The position numbers and the translations under genes were made by a program. This document shows positions 24,833 to 35,260 of a stretch of 64,000 bases of DNA, piece by piece (position 1 is the first letter of the stretch; every line of letters begins with the position of its first letter). The DNA is from Psettodes erumei (taxonomy: Eukaryota; Chordata; Actinopteri; Pleuronectiformes; Psettodidae): contig JAFBJZ010000772.1 of assembly GCA_016785225.1 (NCBI GenBank), positions 3,658,001 through 3,722,000 on the forward strand, read 5' to 3'. Under the pieces are notes generated by a model. It had not been told where the DNA came from and ran no database searches. It worked only from the letters and a program-made list of their open reading frames with translations.

Positions 24833-26833
24833 TCAGATTTGGGTCTCTTGAACCTTCTCCTTGCCGTGAGTAGTCTTAATGATGTAGGGATCAGCAATGG
24901 TGCTGATGTGGCTGTGATGCTGTCTGACTGAGCGATGAAGAGAGTTGTTCTGGGTCCAGTGGGCTCCGTAGCCCCCATGACGGGATGAGGAGGAGGAGGA
25001 CACATACCCAGGTTTAAAGGTGTTGCTGTTGTGTTCCACTAATGTAGGCAGTACCAATCCTGTGTCATCTGAGCCACTAGAACCAGAGGTGGGTGGTGGA
25101 ACAGGAGGAACTTCTTCCTCCATCTGTATGATTTCTATGGTCCGGGCTGCTGCCACCGTGCTCCTCTGCTGATGCCGCTTGCGCAACTTATAGAATGCTA
25201 TCAACATAGCAGCTGCTAGCAAGGTAACAGCAACAAAACAGCCAATTATGATTTTGGTGGTTTTCATCACCTCATCCAGGCTGGCAGCTGGCCCACTTGG
25301 GACTCTGGCAGTGGGAACTGACACCTGCCTTGGAGTCTGAGTATTTTGAAACAGCACAGTTGGTGTGGAGATAAAGACGGGCTGAAAGACAGAGGGCGAG
25401 GCAGGGGCAGTAGGCTTGGGTTTAGGGGTCTCCTCCACTGTGGGCTCCAAAAATTCCACTGTTACGGTGGTAAAGTAGGACAGATTAGATGTATTGAGTT
25501 CAGCGTTGCTAACGTTTAGGTAGGCCGAGGCATTTGAATTTCCTGCCATGTTGCTCACCATGCAAGTGTAGACCCCTGTGTCTGATGGGAGAACATTGGA
25601 GAAATTAAGGGTCCCATCGTTAAGGACAGATATCCGCGGGTGAGCTGAGCTATGGGTCAATACAGTCCCATTTGGGAGAAGCCATCGGACTGAGCTCATG
25701 GCAGCTGTGCGGCACTTGAGTTCTGCGACCCTCGCTGCTGAGATGTTCAGGTCTCTGGGAGCATCGAGTATGAATGGTGCTGAACACTGAAAGGTGGTCT
25801 GATCAACTTCCACCAGGTATCTTCCTCTCATGTGGGCCGGGGTGTGACAGCGTCCACAGCAGGTGGAATTTGTGGGAATGTATTCTCTGAGCCACCAGGA
25901 GAGCCACACTACATCACAATCACATCGCCAAGGGTTGTGGTGCAGGTGTAGCTCCACCAAGTACTGCAGAGGGGTGAAGAGGTTATGGGGGAGGGATGAG
26001 AGGTTATTATGGGCTAAATTGAGCTCCACCAAGGCCGTGATGTCATCAAATGCATTCCTCTCAATGGTCGTAATGGCAGAGTTCATAATCCACAGTTTAC
26101 GTAAATTCTTGAGCCCGCGGAAAGCCCCAGGCTTCAGTTCAGGGAAAAGGTTCTCAGATATTTCTAGTTCCTCCAGTCCCACCAGAGGTGAAAGATGAGG
26201 AAACTCCCTCAGATTGCACATCCCCAAGTTCAGGTACTTGAGGTTTTGAAGACCCTCGAATGCCCCATCAGAGATGTACTCCAATTTCCTCAGCTCCCCC
26301 AGATCCAGTCTCATGAGTGAGGGAACACGGTTGAAGGCATACGAGGGAATGCTCTCAATGGGATTGTTTCTAAGCCACAACTCTCTCAACTTCGACAGGT
26401 ACTCAAAAGCTCCACTGGGTATGACTGTCAGTCTGTTGTCAAACAGCTCCAGGGTATTGAGGCTGGTCAGGCCATTGAAGGCCCCAACTTCAATCTGCCT
26501 GATAGCATTTCTGCCCAACTGCAGTACCTCCAGATGATGCAGGTGCCTGAAGGTGTCTGCCTGTATGGTCTCTATGCTGTTTTCCATCAGGTTCAGGTAC
26601 CTGGTGTTGGCTGGGATATTTGGAGGAACCCTAACCAGGCCTCTGCGGGTACACACCACCTTGCTGAGCTGGTTAGTGCAGGAGCACACACCTGGACAGT
26701 TCTGTGGGTTAGCCGAGCCCGACGCAGGGCCTGTAGACTGGCACATACTGAGAGCAGGCACCATGAGGGAGAGCACGGCGAGCAGGGCTGCGTTCCAGGT
26801 AGGCTGCACACTAACCTGGCCCAGAGGACTCAT
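24833..26833 (-). CDS. lrrc4: Leucine-rich repeat-containing protein 4 (netrin-G ligand 2, NGL-2)
   Basis: An intact 666-residue ORF without introns encodes a type I postsynaptic adhesion protein. Seen in the sequence: a hydrophobic signal peptide (about 12-30); LRRNT cysteines C46, C50, C52, C61; about nine leucine-rich repeats (about 76-300); LRRCT (C304, C306, C325, C326, C329, C350); one C2-type Ig domain (about 355-442, C374 and C424); a Pro/Thr-rich stalk (about 460-518); a transmembrane helix (about 526-548) followed by KLRKRHQQR; and a cytoplasmic tail ending in ETQI, a PDZ ligand. N-glycosylation sequons include N276, N322, N363, N388, N410, N434, N440, N447 and N450. Family knowledge: NGL-2 binds netrin-G2 across the synapse and PSD-95 through its C-terminus, promoting excitatory synapses. 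LRRC4 fits better than LRRC4B or LRRC4C because of the signal-peptide region (WNA-LL), the LHLHHNPW stretch before LRRCT, and RHQQRSTV after the membrane. Length is close to mammalian LRRC4 (about 650). The ATG has A at -3. Teleosts can carry duplicate lrrc4 copies, and I cannot say which this is. Confidence 0.95.
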   Translation of the reverse strand: MSPLGQVSVQPTWNAALLAVLSLMVPALSMCQSTGPASGSANPQNCPGVCSCTNQLSKVVCTRRGLVRVPPNIPANTRYLNLMENSIETIQADTFRHLHHLEVLQLGRNAIRQIEVGAFNGLTSLNTLELFDNRLTVIPSGAFEYLSKLRELWLRNNPIESIPSYAFNRVPSLMRLDLGELRKLEYISDGAFEGLQNLKYLNLGMCNLREFPHLSPLVGLEELEISENLFPELKPGAFRGLKNLRKLWIMNSAITTIERNAFDDITALVELNLAHNNLSSLPHNLFTPLQYLVELHLHHNPWRCDCDVVWLSWWLREYIPTNSTCCGRCHTPAHMRGRYLVEVDQTTFQCSAPFILDAPRDLNISAARVAELKCRTAAMSSVRWLLPNGTVLTHSSAHPRISVLNDGTLNFSNVLPSDTGVYTCMVSNMAGNSNASAYLNVSNAELNTSNLSYFTTVTVEFLEPTVEETPKPKPTAPASPSVFQPVFISTPTVLFQNTQTPRQVSVPTARVPSGPAASLDEVMKTTKIIIGCFVAVTLLAAAMLIAFYKLRKRHQQRSTVAAARTIEIIQMEEEVPPVPPPTSGSSGSDDTGLVLPTLVEHNSNTFKPGYVSSSSSSRHGGYGAHWTQNNSLHRSVRQHHSHISTIADPYIIKTTHGKEKVQETQI

Positions 26834-26859
26834 GGTGTGGAGGGCTCATTATTTTGCAT
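26830..26859 (-). promoter_or_regulatory. Upstream ORF overlapping the lrrc4 start (AUGA)
   Basis: On the lrrc4 sense strand a nine-codon ORF (MQNNEPSTP) starts at an ATG in a CACC context, A at -3. It ends with TGA at 26832-26830, sharing two bases with the lrrc4 ATG at 26833-26831. Such ATGA overlaps are known to let terminating ribosomes reinitiate or to dampen main-ORF translation; a role here is inferred. The same frame stays open upstream to an ATG at 27147, so an unspliced 5' leader would carry a much longer uORF. That is a reason to test the candidate leader intron. Confidence 0.6.
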
Positions 26860-26897
26860 GGTGGGGGGAGACGGCACACACCAGAGGACAGACCACC

Positions 26898-26936
26898 CTA
26901 GCCTGGCTGGAGCAACTCGAGGCTCCCAAGTTCCAT
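26898..26936 (-). promoter_or_regulatory. Second upstream ORF in the lrrc4 leader
   Basis: A twelve-codon ORF (MELGSLELLQPG) starts at 26936 and ends with TAG at 26898, about 100 nt upstream of the lrrc4 start and out of frame with it. Its start context is weaker (T at -3, G at +4). It lies inside the transcript only if the leader begins upstream of 26936, as predicted by the candidate acceptor at 26955. Function is inferred from position only. Confidence 0.4.
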
Positions 26937-26954
26937 CGACAGCGCAGGGAAATA

Positions 26955-27108
26955 CTACATCAAAATTGATGAGTGAGAGTGAGAGTGGGGAAAAAGAGGG
27001 ACAGAGAGAGAGAAAGACAGAGAGTGGGAAATTAATACAGGAGAAGTAGCAGTGGAAAAGCAGTGCAGCAATGTAAGAAAAGGTTGAATAACAGGATCGG
27101 TGACGTAC
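26955..27108 (-). other. Candidate short intron in the lrrc4 5' UTR
   Basis: On the minus strand a good donor (AG|GTACGT, gt at 27108-27107) is followed by a long pyrimidine tract (about 27020-26975) and a TAG acceptor at 26957-26955. This would make a 154-nt leader intron. Mammalian LRRC4 has a non-coding first exon and an intact coding exon, so a leader intron is expected, but its exact ends here are inferred. A later CAG near 26910 is an alternative acceptor. Confidence 0.35.
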
Positions 27109-28199
27109 CTCATTAGTTTTAAAGTGATCCTTTTTGCCTCTTCCCAAATGTTAAAAGCAACAGTCATGCATCACGTTCATTTATAATTCCTTTCCATGGA
27201 AAGATGTGAGATAGATCTTTTCTTCTTTTTTCCTTTTTGAAAAAGTGAGGTGGCCCTCTATTAGCCAAGTGTACAAAATGGCTCCTGGTATTAAAGACTG
27301 AGCGCAGCATGGAAAACACTCACAGTCAGAGGTAAGGCCATGAAGGCTTGGCAGGTGCTTGGATTCCTTCTGCCCCCACTAACTGCCCCCCTGCCAGGCT
27401 GTAGACTCCAAAATGCAGCTCCACTGTGGATAAATCACAATGATCCATAATGCAGTTAAACATGACAGAGGATGAGAGAAGAAGTGACCAACTGGAATGA
27501 ATAAAAAATCCCCAGTTCTGTCGGCTCCTGATACATGTGTTGCCTTGTCGGCTGGTCGCCTGTTTGGTGGAGAGACCTCCCTCACTGTGACTTTGCCAAG
27601 GGCTAGTCGGTCGCTGATTAGCCCCGTTGTGACAGGGACTGAGAGACAGAAAAAGGCTAAAGAACTCCCGGCACAGTCATCCCCCCCTCTCCTCTCCTCT
27701 CCTCCTCCGTGTTCCTCCTGCTTCCTCCCAACGTTGGGCTGGCCCTGGTCAGAGCAGCTGCAGGCTGCCGTGTGCACAGTTAGCAGTAATCCGTCTATTC
27801 CTCTCGGGGGGGGCGGGGGGTGGGGGGTGGTGGGAGAGATGGTGGCGCTGGGTGGGGGGTGGAGAAGAGGATGCGCTGCACTGTTGGAGCTTCGCAAAAG
27901 GATGTCGGAAGAGAGAGAGAGCACTCTTGTCCTCTTCTGCAATGAGAGAAAAGAGAGGACGACGCTGGGAGGATGTGTGTGGAAGTGGGCTCCGTATCTG
28001 TATCCATACACAGAGAAAGGTATTGAGGATTCTTCTCTCCACTCGCTGTTCGTCCCCAGGCTGTCTCCTGCAGGGTTCTCCTGCTTGCTTATTTGTTAGT
28101 TTTTCTCCGGGGCTGAGGTAGTAAGTTGTGGCAGTTAGCCATGTGTGTGGCTGTCAGACTTGCGGCTGGCTGGTGGACTACTGCAGTAGCAAGAGTAGA

Positions 28200-28273
<74 letters not shown>

Positions 28274-28660
28274 GGAAAGGGAGGCAGAAGAGAGAGAGAG
28301 ACAGAGAGAAGGAGAGAGTGAACCACTGACAGAGCAAGAGAAGATAGAGTACGCAAAGGAGAGAGTGTGTGAGAGATGGAGAGGAGGAGGCACGCGGGCA
28401 CTCGAACAGGCAGCCCACCATCACAGAAGCAGCAGGAGCAGCATTCTAATCCACATCTCCTCTTCTTGTTTATTCTCCAATCTCTCTCTTTTCTCTATCC
28501 CCCCTCCTCCGATGTGTGTCGGTGTTGCAGGCAGCTAAGATGCTCGCTCTGCCCCCTCCCTTTGTCCTTCAGTGGGAACGTGAATGTACTGCTGACGCAC
28601 TCCTCTCAGCTGCTCAGCCAGCCTCAGAGCAGTGCATTGGTTTGATGCAGTGTTCCTGTG
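27109..28660 (-). promoter_or_regulatory. Probable lrrc4 promoter / first-exon region, CpG-enriched
   Basis: The 1.5 kb upstream of the lrrc4 coding exon is richer in G+C and CpG than the rest of the window (CpGs frequent at 27520-28110 and again near 28390-28410). It includes a G-rich run at about 27806-27830 and a very long (AG)n tract. A TATA-like element (TTATAAAT on the minus strand) lies near 27185-27178 and could serve a start near 27150. The ORFs of 200-210 codons that overlap here on both strands reflect base composition; neither shows a recognisable domain. Promoter assignment is inference from position and composition. Confidence 0.45.
28204..28265. repeat. (AG)n microsatellite, about 31 units
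   Basis: An almost perfect (AG)n tract about 62 bp long lies in the lrrc4 upstream block. It is followed by further interrupted GA-rich sequence to about 28385. On the lrrc4 sense strand it is (CT)n. Such tracts can form triplex DNA and bind GAGA-type factors; no effect is shown here. Confidence 0.95.
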
Positions 28661-30583
28661 TATTAACACATTCAACCCCCCCCCCCCCTCCCCTATGCCT
28701 CCTTCTCCCTCCCCTCACTGTAACTATCTTCTCTCTTTCTCTGGCTCTTTATGTCTCCATCTCTCACGTGTGCTGTCCCTCACCTTCTTTCTTGACTCCC
28801 ACTCTCGAGCTCACCTCACCTGTGCTGATTGTCCCCTCCGTCGTGCTGTATGTCCCCACACCACCTCCCCCCAAACTATCGTTCAAATTAAAAGTCTCCC
28901 CATTCAATGTGTTATACACAGACAAGAGGTCAGACTTCCTACTTCAACTCTACAGCGGCTTTGCATTATGTATTTCTCTCTGTCTCATAAGCACAGCAGT
29001 GCGTCTGTGCTTTCCAGTGAAGATGCGGCTCGCTGCTTTCCAGATCTTGTAAGGCACAGTTTGGTGAGTCTCCCCTCATTTTACCATAGGGTACAAACAG
29101 AAAACAGTTGTTTTTTTCATTTTGTGAGATGTACAGGATTTATTGTGTGTGTGTGCTTGTGTGTGCGTGTGTTTGGGTCGGGGGTCTGTGACATCATGTG
29201 GACTGAAACGCTGACTCTGCTTCTCTGTGTCTGCTGGGCAGCTCTCTTCGGGGAGGACAACGAGGAAAGAGACTGCACACAGTTATCTCTTAGAAAGATG
29301 AGAGAGAAAGACGGAGAGATGGAGCAAAAGAGACTTACTGAGAGAGTGAGGGAGAGAGATGGGGCTTGGTAGGACGAGATATATCCACGTCCTTGGTGAA
29401 ATAGGGGGAAGGAGCCTATAGAAGGAAGTGAGAAATGAGATAAATAGGGACAGAGGAGAAGAATGAGGGAGACAGATGAGGGAACGCGCTGCACAGTAGC
29501 CTCCTCAGTGAAATGGCACAGGCAGGCAGAGAAAAAAAGGATGACGATTAGGGGTGAGGAGTAGGAGGGATGAGAGGAGTGTTGATAGCGTTGGATTAAG
29601 CATCATTTGAATGCAGGACAAGGAGTCTCCCTCTCTGCCTTTGGTTAATGACCACATTCTCTCCCTCTCTTCCTTTTCTCTCCTGTCACATATACATTTG
29701 CAATTGGGGTTGTGGCAAATAGAAAGACGGAAGAAAAAAGCACACATGCAGACAATAAAGAATGTGCGTCTGTCAATTCCCATCCTAATTTCCGATTTAT
29801 GAAATAAATGTCAAACATGAATGGAATTTTAAATCCCACTGTTGTTGAAAAATTCATACTCCATTTCCACATTGGATCATAAAGAGTATGAAGCAACACT
29901 GAAGCTAATTTAAATGGATACAAAGGTACACTTTACAAAAGTAGACCATGAAGACAAATTTATTAGTGTTGCTGTATGCATTACTTGTTTGTATTAACAC
30001 ATAAGAATATGAATTAAATGGTATACACAAAATACATGATGAAGCTCATTATCATCTGGATCTGGAAATGTTATAATAAGTAAAGAATGTTACCCTTCAC
30101 TATGCCTTTTATGTGCAACACATATATTCTAATTCTGCTGCATTTATGTCACCAGTTAAAACACATCGTTTCCTTGTCAGAAAAAGCATGGACATGACAC
30201 TTATGATTTAGAAAATAATATGGTAAGTTAAATGAGGGATTATGGCTCTCAATAAAGAAGAGCGCAGACTGTCCTTCATTGCCCTACAATATTTTGGTGA
30301 AAATAAATGTTGTGAGCAACAAAGGGAATGTATGAAACTTATACCTTCAGCTTGTTTTATGCATCAAAGAATGACTTTGACAGAAAAGCCAGATGAAAAC
30401 AAAGATCAAGGAAAACACTAACATCTGTGTTTTGGAAAGGTAACGCACCAGAAAGACTGGAAAAGGTTTTCAAAAAATGTGCCAAGTGCTGTTCATGTAC
30501 CTATTCTATTCCCATTAGGTGTGTTGCTTCAAAGTGAGGACTGGAGGACAGGAAGAAAGAGAGAGAGAGGAAGAGAAAGAGGA

Positions 30584-30607
30584 AGAGAGAGAGAGAGAGA
30601 GAGAGAG
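30584..30607. repeat. (GA)n microsatellite
   Basis: About 12 GA units inside a longer purine-rich stretch (30545-30610). Confidence 0.9.
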
Positions 30608-30808
30608 GAGCATGACGGGGTGGATGAGGGGACAGTGGAGGGGAGATAACTATTAGTTAAGGTGGTGCAGGCAGGGTTGGTCGGATAATTGATGGCCATG
30701 GTTGTAGCTGCTGTGTTAATGCTATTACAGGGGGCATGAGCTTGGAAAAGGTCAGTTAGCACACTGAATATATGACGTTTCCTCCTACCGTCTTTATGGC
30801 TGCCTCTG

Positions 30809-30814
<6 letters not shown>

Positions 30815-30842
<28 letters not shown>
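30815..30842. repeat. (TC)n microsatellite
   Basis: About 14 TC units. With the (GA)n at 30584-30607 it forms an inverted pair about 210 bp apart. Confidence 0.9.
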
Positions 30843-30845
<3 letters not shown>

Positions 30846-33401
30846 AGCTCTGTCTTTCTGTCCTTTTTCTGTTTACATGGATCCACAGTTTGAGTATCAA
30901 AGTAAGGAATATCAGCCAGAGCCACTGTGGCCCAGTCCTCCCTTTAATGTTAAATGAGGTCTGGGATGAGGATTTATTGCCATCTGAGAATAAATATACG
31001 GTGTGTGGTACATCATGAAGAGTTTTAAGGAATTACTCTGTAGTATGATATAGCATCTTGTCAGTTCCACAACATTAATGAATTTGAAAAATCTGCCTCT
31101 GTTTTACGAAATAACCTACATTATATACATTATACACAATAAGATGGCCTGGTTATCTGTTTAGCTAATTTCTGTGTTTGGATCCTCCAGATTAAATCAT
31201 AAATTACAACCGTGGCCATTGATCACTGATGTAGTGCATAATAGCATTGATTTTCACTTTCATTCATCAAGAATCTAAAAATATTACAATGAACACCTTC
31301 TACTTGTTGACAAGCATATTTGGCAATCAGCTGCCCTTTTTCATACAAACTTCATGGTGTTGAATAACTTTAAAACCATTCACTGTTGTGAACAAGATAT
31401 TATATTTTATGCTCCGTCCCTTCTTTGGAGGCAAACCCACTTCCCAATTTACAAAAAACATAAGATAGGCCAAGTCCATCTTGGGAGAGGGAAGCACAAC
31501 ATGCGCTAGAGAACCCCCCCCCCTTAAAAAAAAGACAACTTTAGGTGGGTCAATACTATAACAACATGAAGGTGAGTGGTGCTAAACATCTGTCTACCAA
31601 TAGCAGTGTGGTGTAGAAAGTGTGAGTCAGGTCAATACTGAGCGAGTGAATTCCTGCCCTACAGTGCTGCGTCAGGGTTACAGGGGAACTGAATGTCGGA
31701 GGAAGTTGAATCTACATGCTGATAAATTTATGTGTGTGAGTCCCAAGTCACGATCTGTGTGGGCTTTGACAATCACTGAAGGCTGAAGGTATAACATTAG
31801 ATGTTTCATAGGTCTACTGTTCTTAGAGTACATGGCCCATTATTTACACATTCTACTACGTTGCCTTTTCTGACACTGCTCACTCTTTTTGCTGAGGTCT
31901 GGCACTGTTTGATGACTGGAAGCAGCTGTCCCTCCTCAAGTGAGTCTGGGTTAAAAGCTGGAGACGGGCACTGCGAGCTGACCATGTGGTCACGGGCCAA
32001 ACACATATGCTATTGAGCCATAAAGGTCAACACTCCCATGGGCTGAGACTAATAGTGCTACTGCCAGATGCTGAAGCTAGCACTACTACAGTCACATTCC
32101 GATCACCCATGCCTGCTCATTCTAACAGCGCTCCTGCAGCTACTCAGCTGCAGGGCAAGCAAAACAACATGTATTGCTTAGTTACTGTTAGTGACTGTTT
32201 CAGTGCAGCTTCACCTCGTTCTGTAGTTAGAACTGACAGAGCTAATTAGCTGCTAGCATTAGCCATTACATTGCCTTAGCTACTGCTTGATGTCTGCTGG
32301 CCCCTGTGGATCCTTTGCCACTCAGCCTGTGCTTAGTGTGGCAGGTCAGCAAAGTGCTGGAGCAGCATTTGGCCTGAGAATAGAGGAGTGGATGGGGAGA
32401 GAGAGGAGACCGGTGGAGGCAGATCGATGTGGCCCGTATTCATTAACCCTCGCTCACGGCTCCCTTCCCTCCCCAATCACAACCCCGCCATTTTAGGACG
32501 GCAGGAGGTGATTTATTAGCTGTCCTGGCTCAGTCAGCACCATCGACCCACAGTCTGAGGAGAGTTGACTCACACCAGGATATACCGATTCCCTCACTGT
32601 GGGCTGAACTCACTCAGTGATCCGACACCATTCAAAAAGGGGCCACGCTGGATGAGGCAGGGTGATCACTGTATATTTGTTTCATTTGTGTGAAGGCAGG
32701 AGACCATACATGAGATATGGGATATGCAAATGCAGTAGATTCAGTGCAAAAAAAGAAGCCAAAATTCTTCCTGATGGTGATGTTAGGGCTTGGTGACAGG
32801 TATTATTAACAGTGGTCAGGGGACAAACACACTGATTTGTGAGGGTCAAGACTACCACAGGTCAAGAATTACAGTGTTCTGATATTGTAACAAAGGGTCA
32901 CTTATGTTAGGCACCTGTATATCAGGGCCTGTTTTTTTCAGTACTCTGAGGCCAACACAGTTTTTTGTAGTTTTTACATTTTTCATATTTAATATCTAAA
33001 AATATTGAATATGAAACATACCGATAGCTATTTTCAACATAAGGGTGACATGATCAGCTGACATGTGGAAGCCATACTCAACATGGAACATTTGGCCTCC
33101 TCTACAGTGAGGCTACAGGAAAAGCTATAAATAAATAAAATACAACATAGATTAAAGGTGGATCATGAGGGCAAGAAAAGATATAGAATTGTTTCTCTGT
33201 CTTGTTTGCCAATGCCAGGTTGACATGGGTTTTTTTGTTTTTCTTGTTAAAAAAAAATCCTTGTGCAGTTGAAAAATGCAATGAAATTAAACATGTATTT
33301 GAATAAAATAAATATGGTATGCTTCTATTTAAAAGTGGTTTCAATATTAATCAACAATTTTTTAAAACTCACTATTTAAATAAAAACAGCATCAGTTTCA
33401 T

Positions 33402-33578
33402 ATGAAAATCTTATGTCCCCAAAAACATAAGCAGCTTCTCTTTCCAGCCTTTTCATCTGGTAAGTTTATCAGAGTTCAGCACCAGGAGCTGTCCACAGTA
33501 CAACCTGTTTACACCCTGAAGCAGAATGAGGAGACTCCTCCTGTCTCCTCATGGAACTTACTGATAATCAAACAGTGA
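33402..33578 (+). other. 58-codon ORF of unknown nature
   Basis: An ATG-started ORF runs 58 codons to TGA. Its second half (VQHQELSTVQPVYTLKQNEE, then TPPVSSWNLLIIKQ) looks less random than most short ORFs here, but no family is recognised. The DNA around 33480-33590 resembles repeat sequence I have seen in fish non-coding DNA, so a transposon-derived origin is at least as likely as a gene. It includes an inverted repeat with 10-bp arms (33526-33535 and 33543-33552). Confidence 0.2.
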
Positions 33579-35217
33579 GTCTTTTGAGAGATTTGTATTC
33601 ATACTGTTAAATCTACTCTAAATTTAAGAAAAGCACTGAAATAGTTTCAGACTTCATTGAAGGGTCAAATAAATTGAAAATGTAAATTATATGCAGTACA
33701 TTACATATGAATTTTTTATGTCTGTCTGGGACTATGATGCACAACTTTGTTAGTCATGCAAGTTAGCTATTAAATAGGGTTTGTTTTGTCTTGTCTCTGC
33801 TTTGACTATCATAATTTAAATAAAATTATTCTTTTCTTCTATTCCACCAAGTGACACTAATTTCACATTTATATAAATGTAATAGATTGCATGCAGTAAG
33901 TGGTCCAGCACCAGTAAAAATGCAGTCGCGATCAAGCTATCTCTTGTTGCTATGTGTTATAGCTTCTCCATTACAGTAACTAAAGAATACCTATTGTGTA
34001 AAAAGAGACAGAACAATAATGATAATACATGGAAATCAGTGAGAAATCTTTTAGAAAATGTACTGAGACAGACATACAACATTTTGGCAATGCAAAAGGG
34101 TGCATCTGTCAATTAAAGCCCATTTTGTGTTTCCATGTTGTTTTGCTAATCTCCTTTATACACTCGAACAGCTGACCATTTTGTTTCATAAATCCATCAC
34201 CCAGATGTCACACCTTGTCTGACAAACAGCTCTTAATAGAAACAATGCAGCTCAATTGATTTTATTGATTTCTCTCAACAGAAAACACAATAGGTATTTG
34301 GTATACAGGCCACAAAAAGCAAGTGAATGGCATAGACAAATGACATAGATTAATAAGATGACCAGCAGTCACTGTAGACATTTTTTGCATGTTTGTCACT
34401 GAACAATATCCCATCCATTTTATTGCATCTACCATGTTCAAATGAGTTTTGTTGTTGTGTCCTCATCAATATACAACTGTTTCGCTTGTTGACATTTGAC
34501 ACCATGGAGAATATACTGTCGATGCGTGATCCTTTGTTTTAAAAAGATATTCAGTAAAGTTAGGGATGTGAGAAATGCTGATAACAGTGGTTATGCCAAT
34601 AAACACTATTAATCAGAGCTGCCTGCTTGTGTGGAAAATAAATAAATAAAACGGAGTAGGAAATTACCCATCAACAGGTTGCAGTATTTATCTATTTTTG
34701 TTTTCACGTCTGGATGCTCAAACCCAGTTAATTATTTTCGTGTATCCCATTAGTGCTGTGATTGATTTTGTCGAGGTTAAAATAAAAGGTGCCCATCCTC
34801 ACTTTCCATGTGCAGAGTGCACTTCTGGACAGAGCTCTCATTGTTTGCAGACTGATGACCTTCATCACAAACTCATCTATCTGTGTGTTGAGTGTATAGA
34901 ATGTATTGCACCCTGTCTTTATAAAATGATTATAGCTCCTGCAGATGATCTTTGTCATTAACAGCAGTACTGTGTATAACGCACAACCCGCAGGAAGGAA
35001 CAAGGCAAGCATTGCTCATTCAGAATTTACAAAGTCTGGTGAGCCACACTGGTTTAAGTGTTCAGATATGCAGAGATAAAGCTGTTACACTGGGAAACAT
35101 CCCATAAAAGATTCCATATACATGCCATAAATGATTTAACAGCCCTGTGTATTTCACTGGTAATATTTGCACTGATTTGAAGAAAGTGAAGTTGCCCCCC
35201 TCCTGTAGTATTTCAAT

Positions 35218-35260
35218 GGCAAAAAAGAAGAAGAGAAAAAAAGAAAAAGAAAAAGAAAAG
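35218..35260. repeat. A-rich (GAAAAA)n-like tract
   Basis: Adenine-rich run with G at irregular 3-8 bp spacing. It could be the poly(A) tail of an eroded retroelement, but no element body is recognised upstream. Confidence 0.8.

Noticed and set aside
26534..27049. 171- and 138-codon plus-strand ORFs over the lrrc4 start
   Set aside because: They are antisense shadows of the conserved lrrc4 coding exon.
27379..28099. Overlapping 200- and 210-codon ORFs on opposite strands
   Set aside because: They overlap each other in GC-rich, low-complexity DNA, show no domain and have no supporting splice or codon pattern. They are best explained by composition.
28632..29372. 246-codon plus-strand ORF, second longest in the window
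   Set aside because: It is made of pyrimidine-rich then purine-rich low-complexity DNA (Pro/Ser/Cys runs, then Arg/Glu-rich) with no domain.
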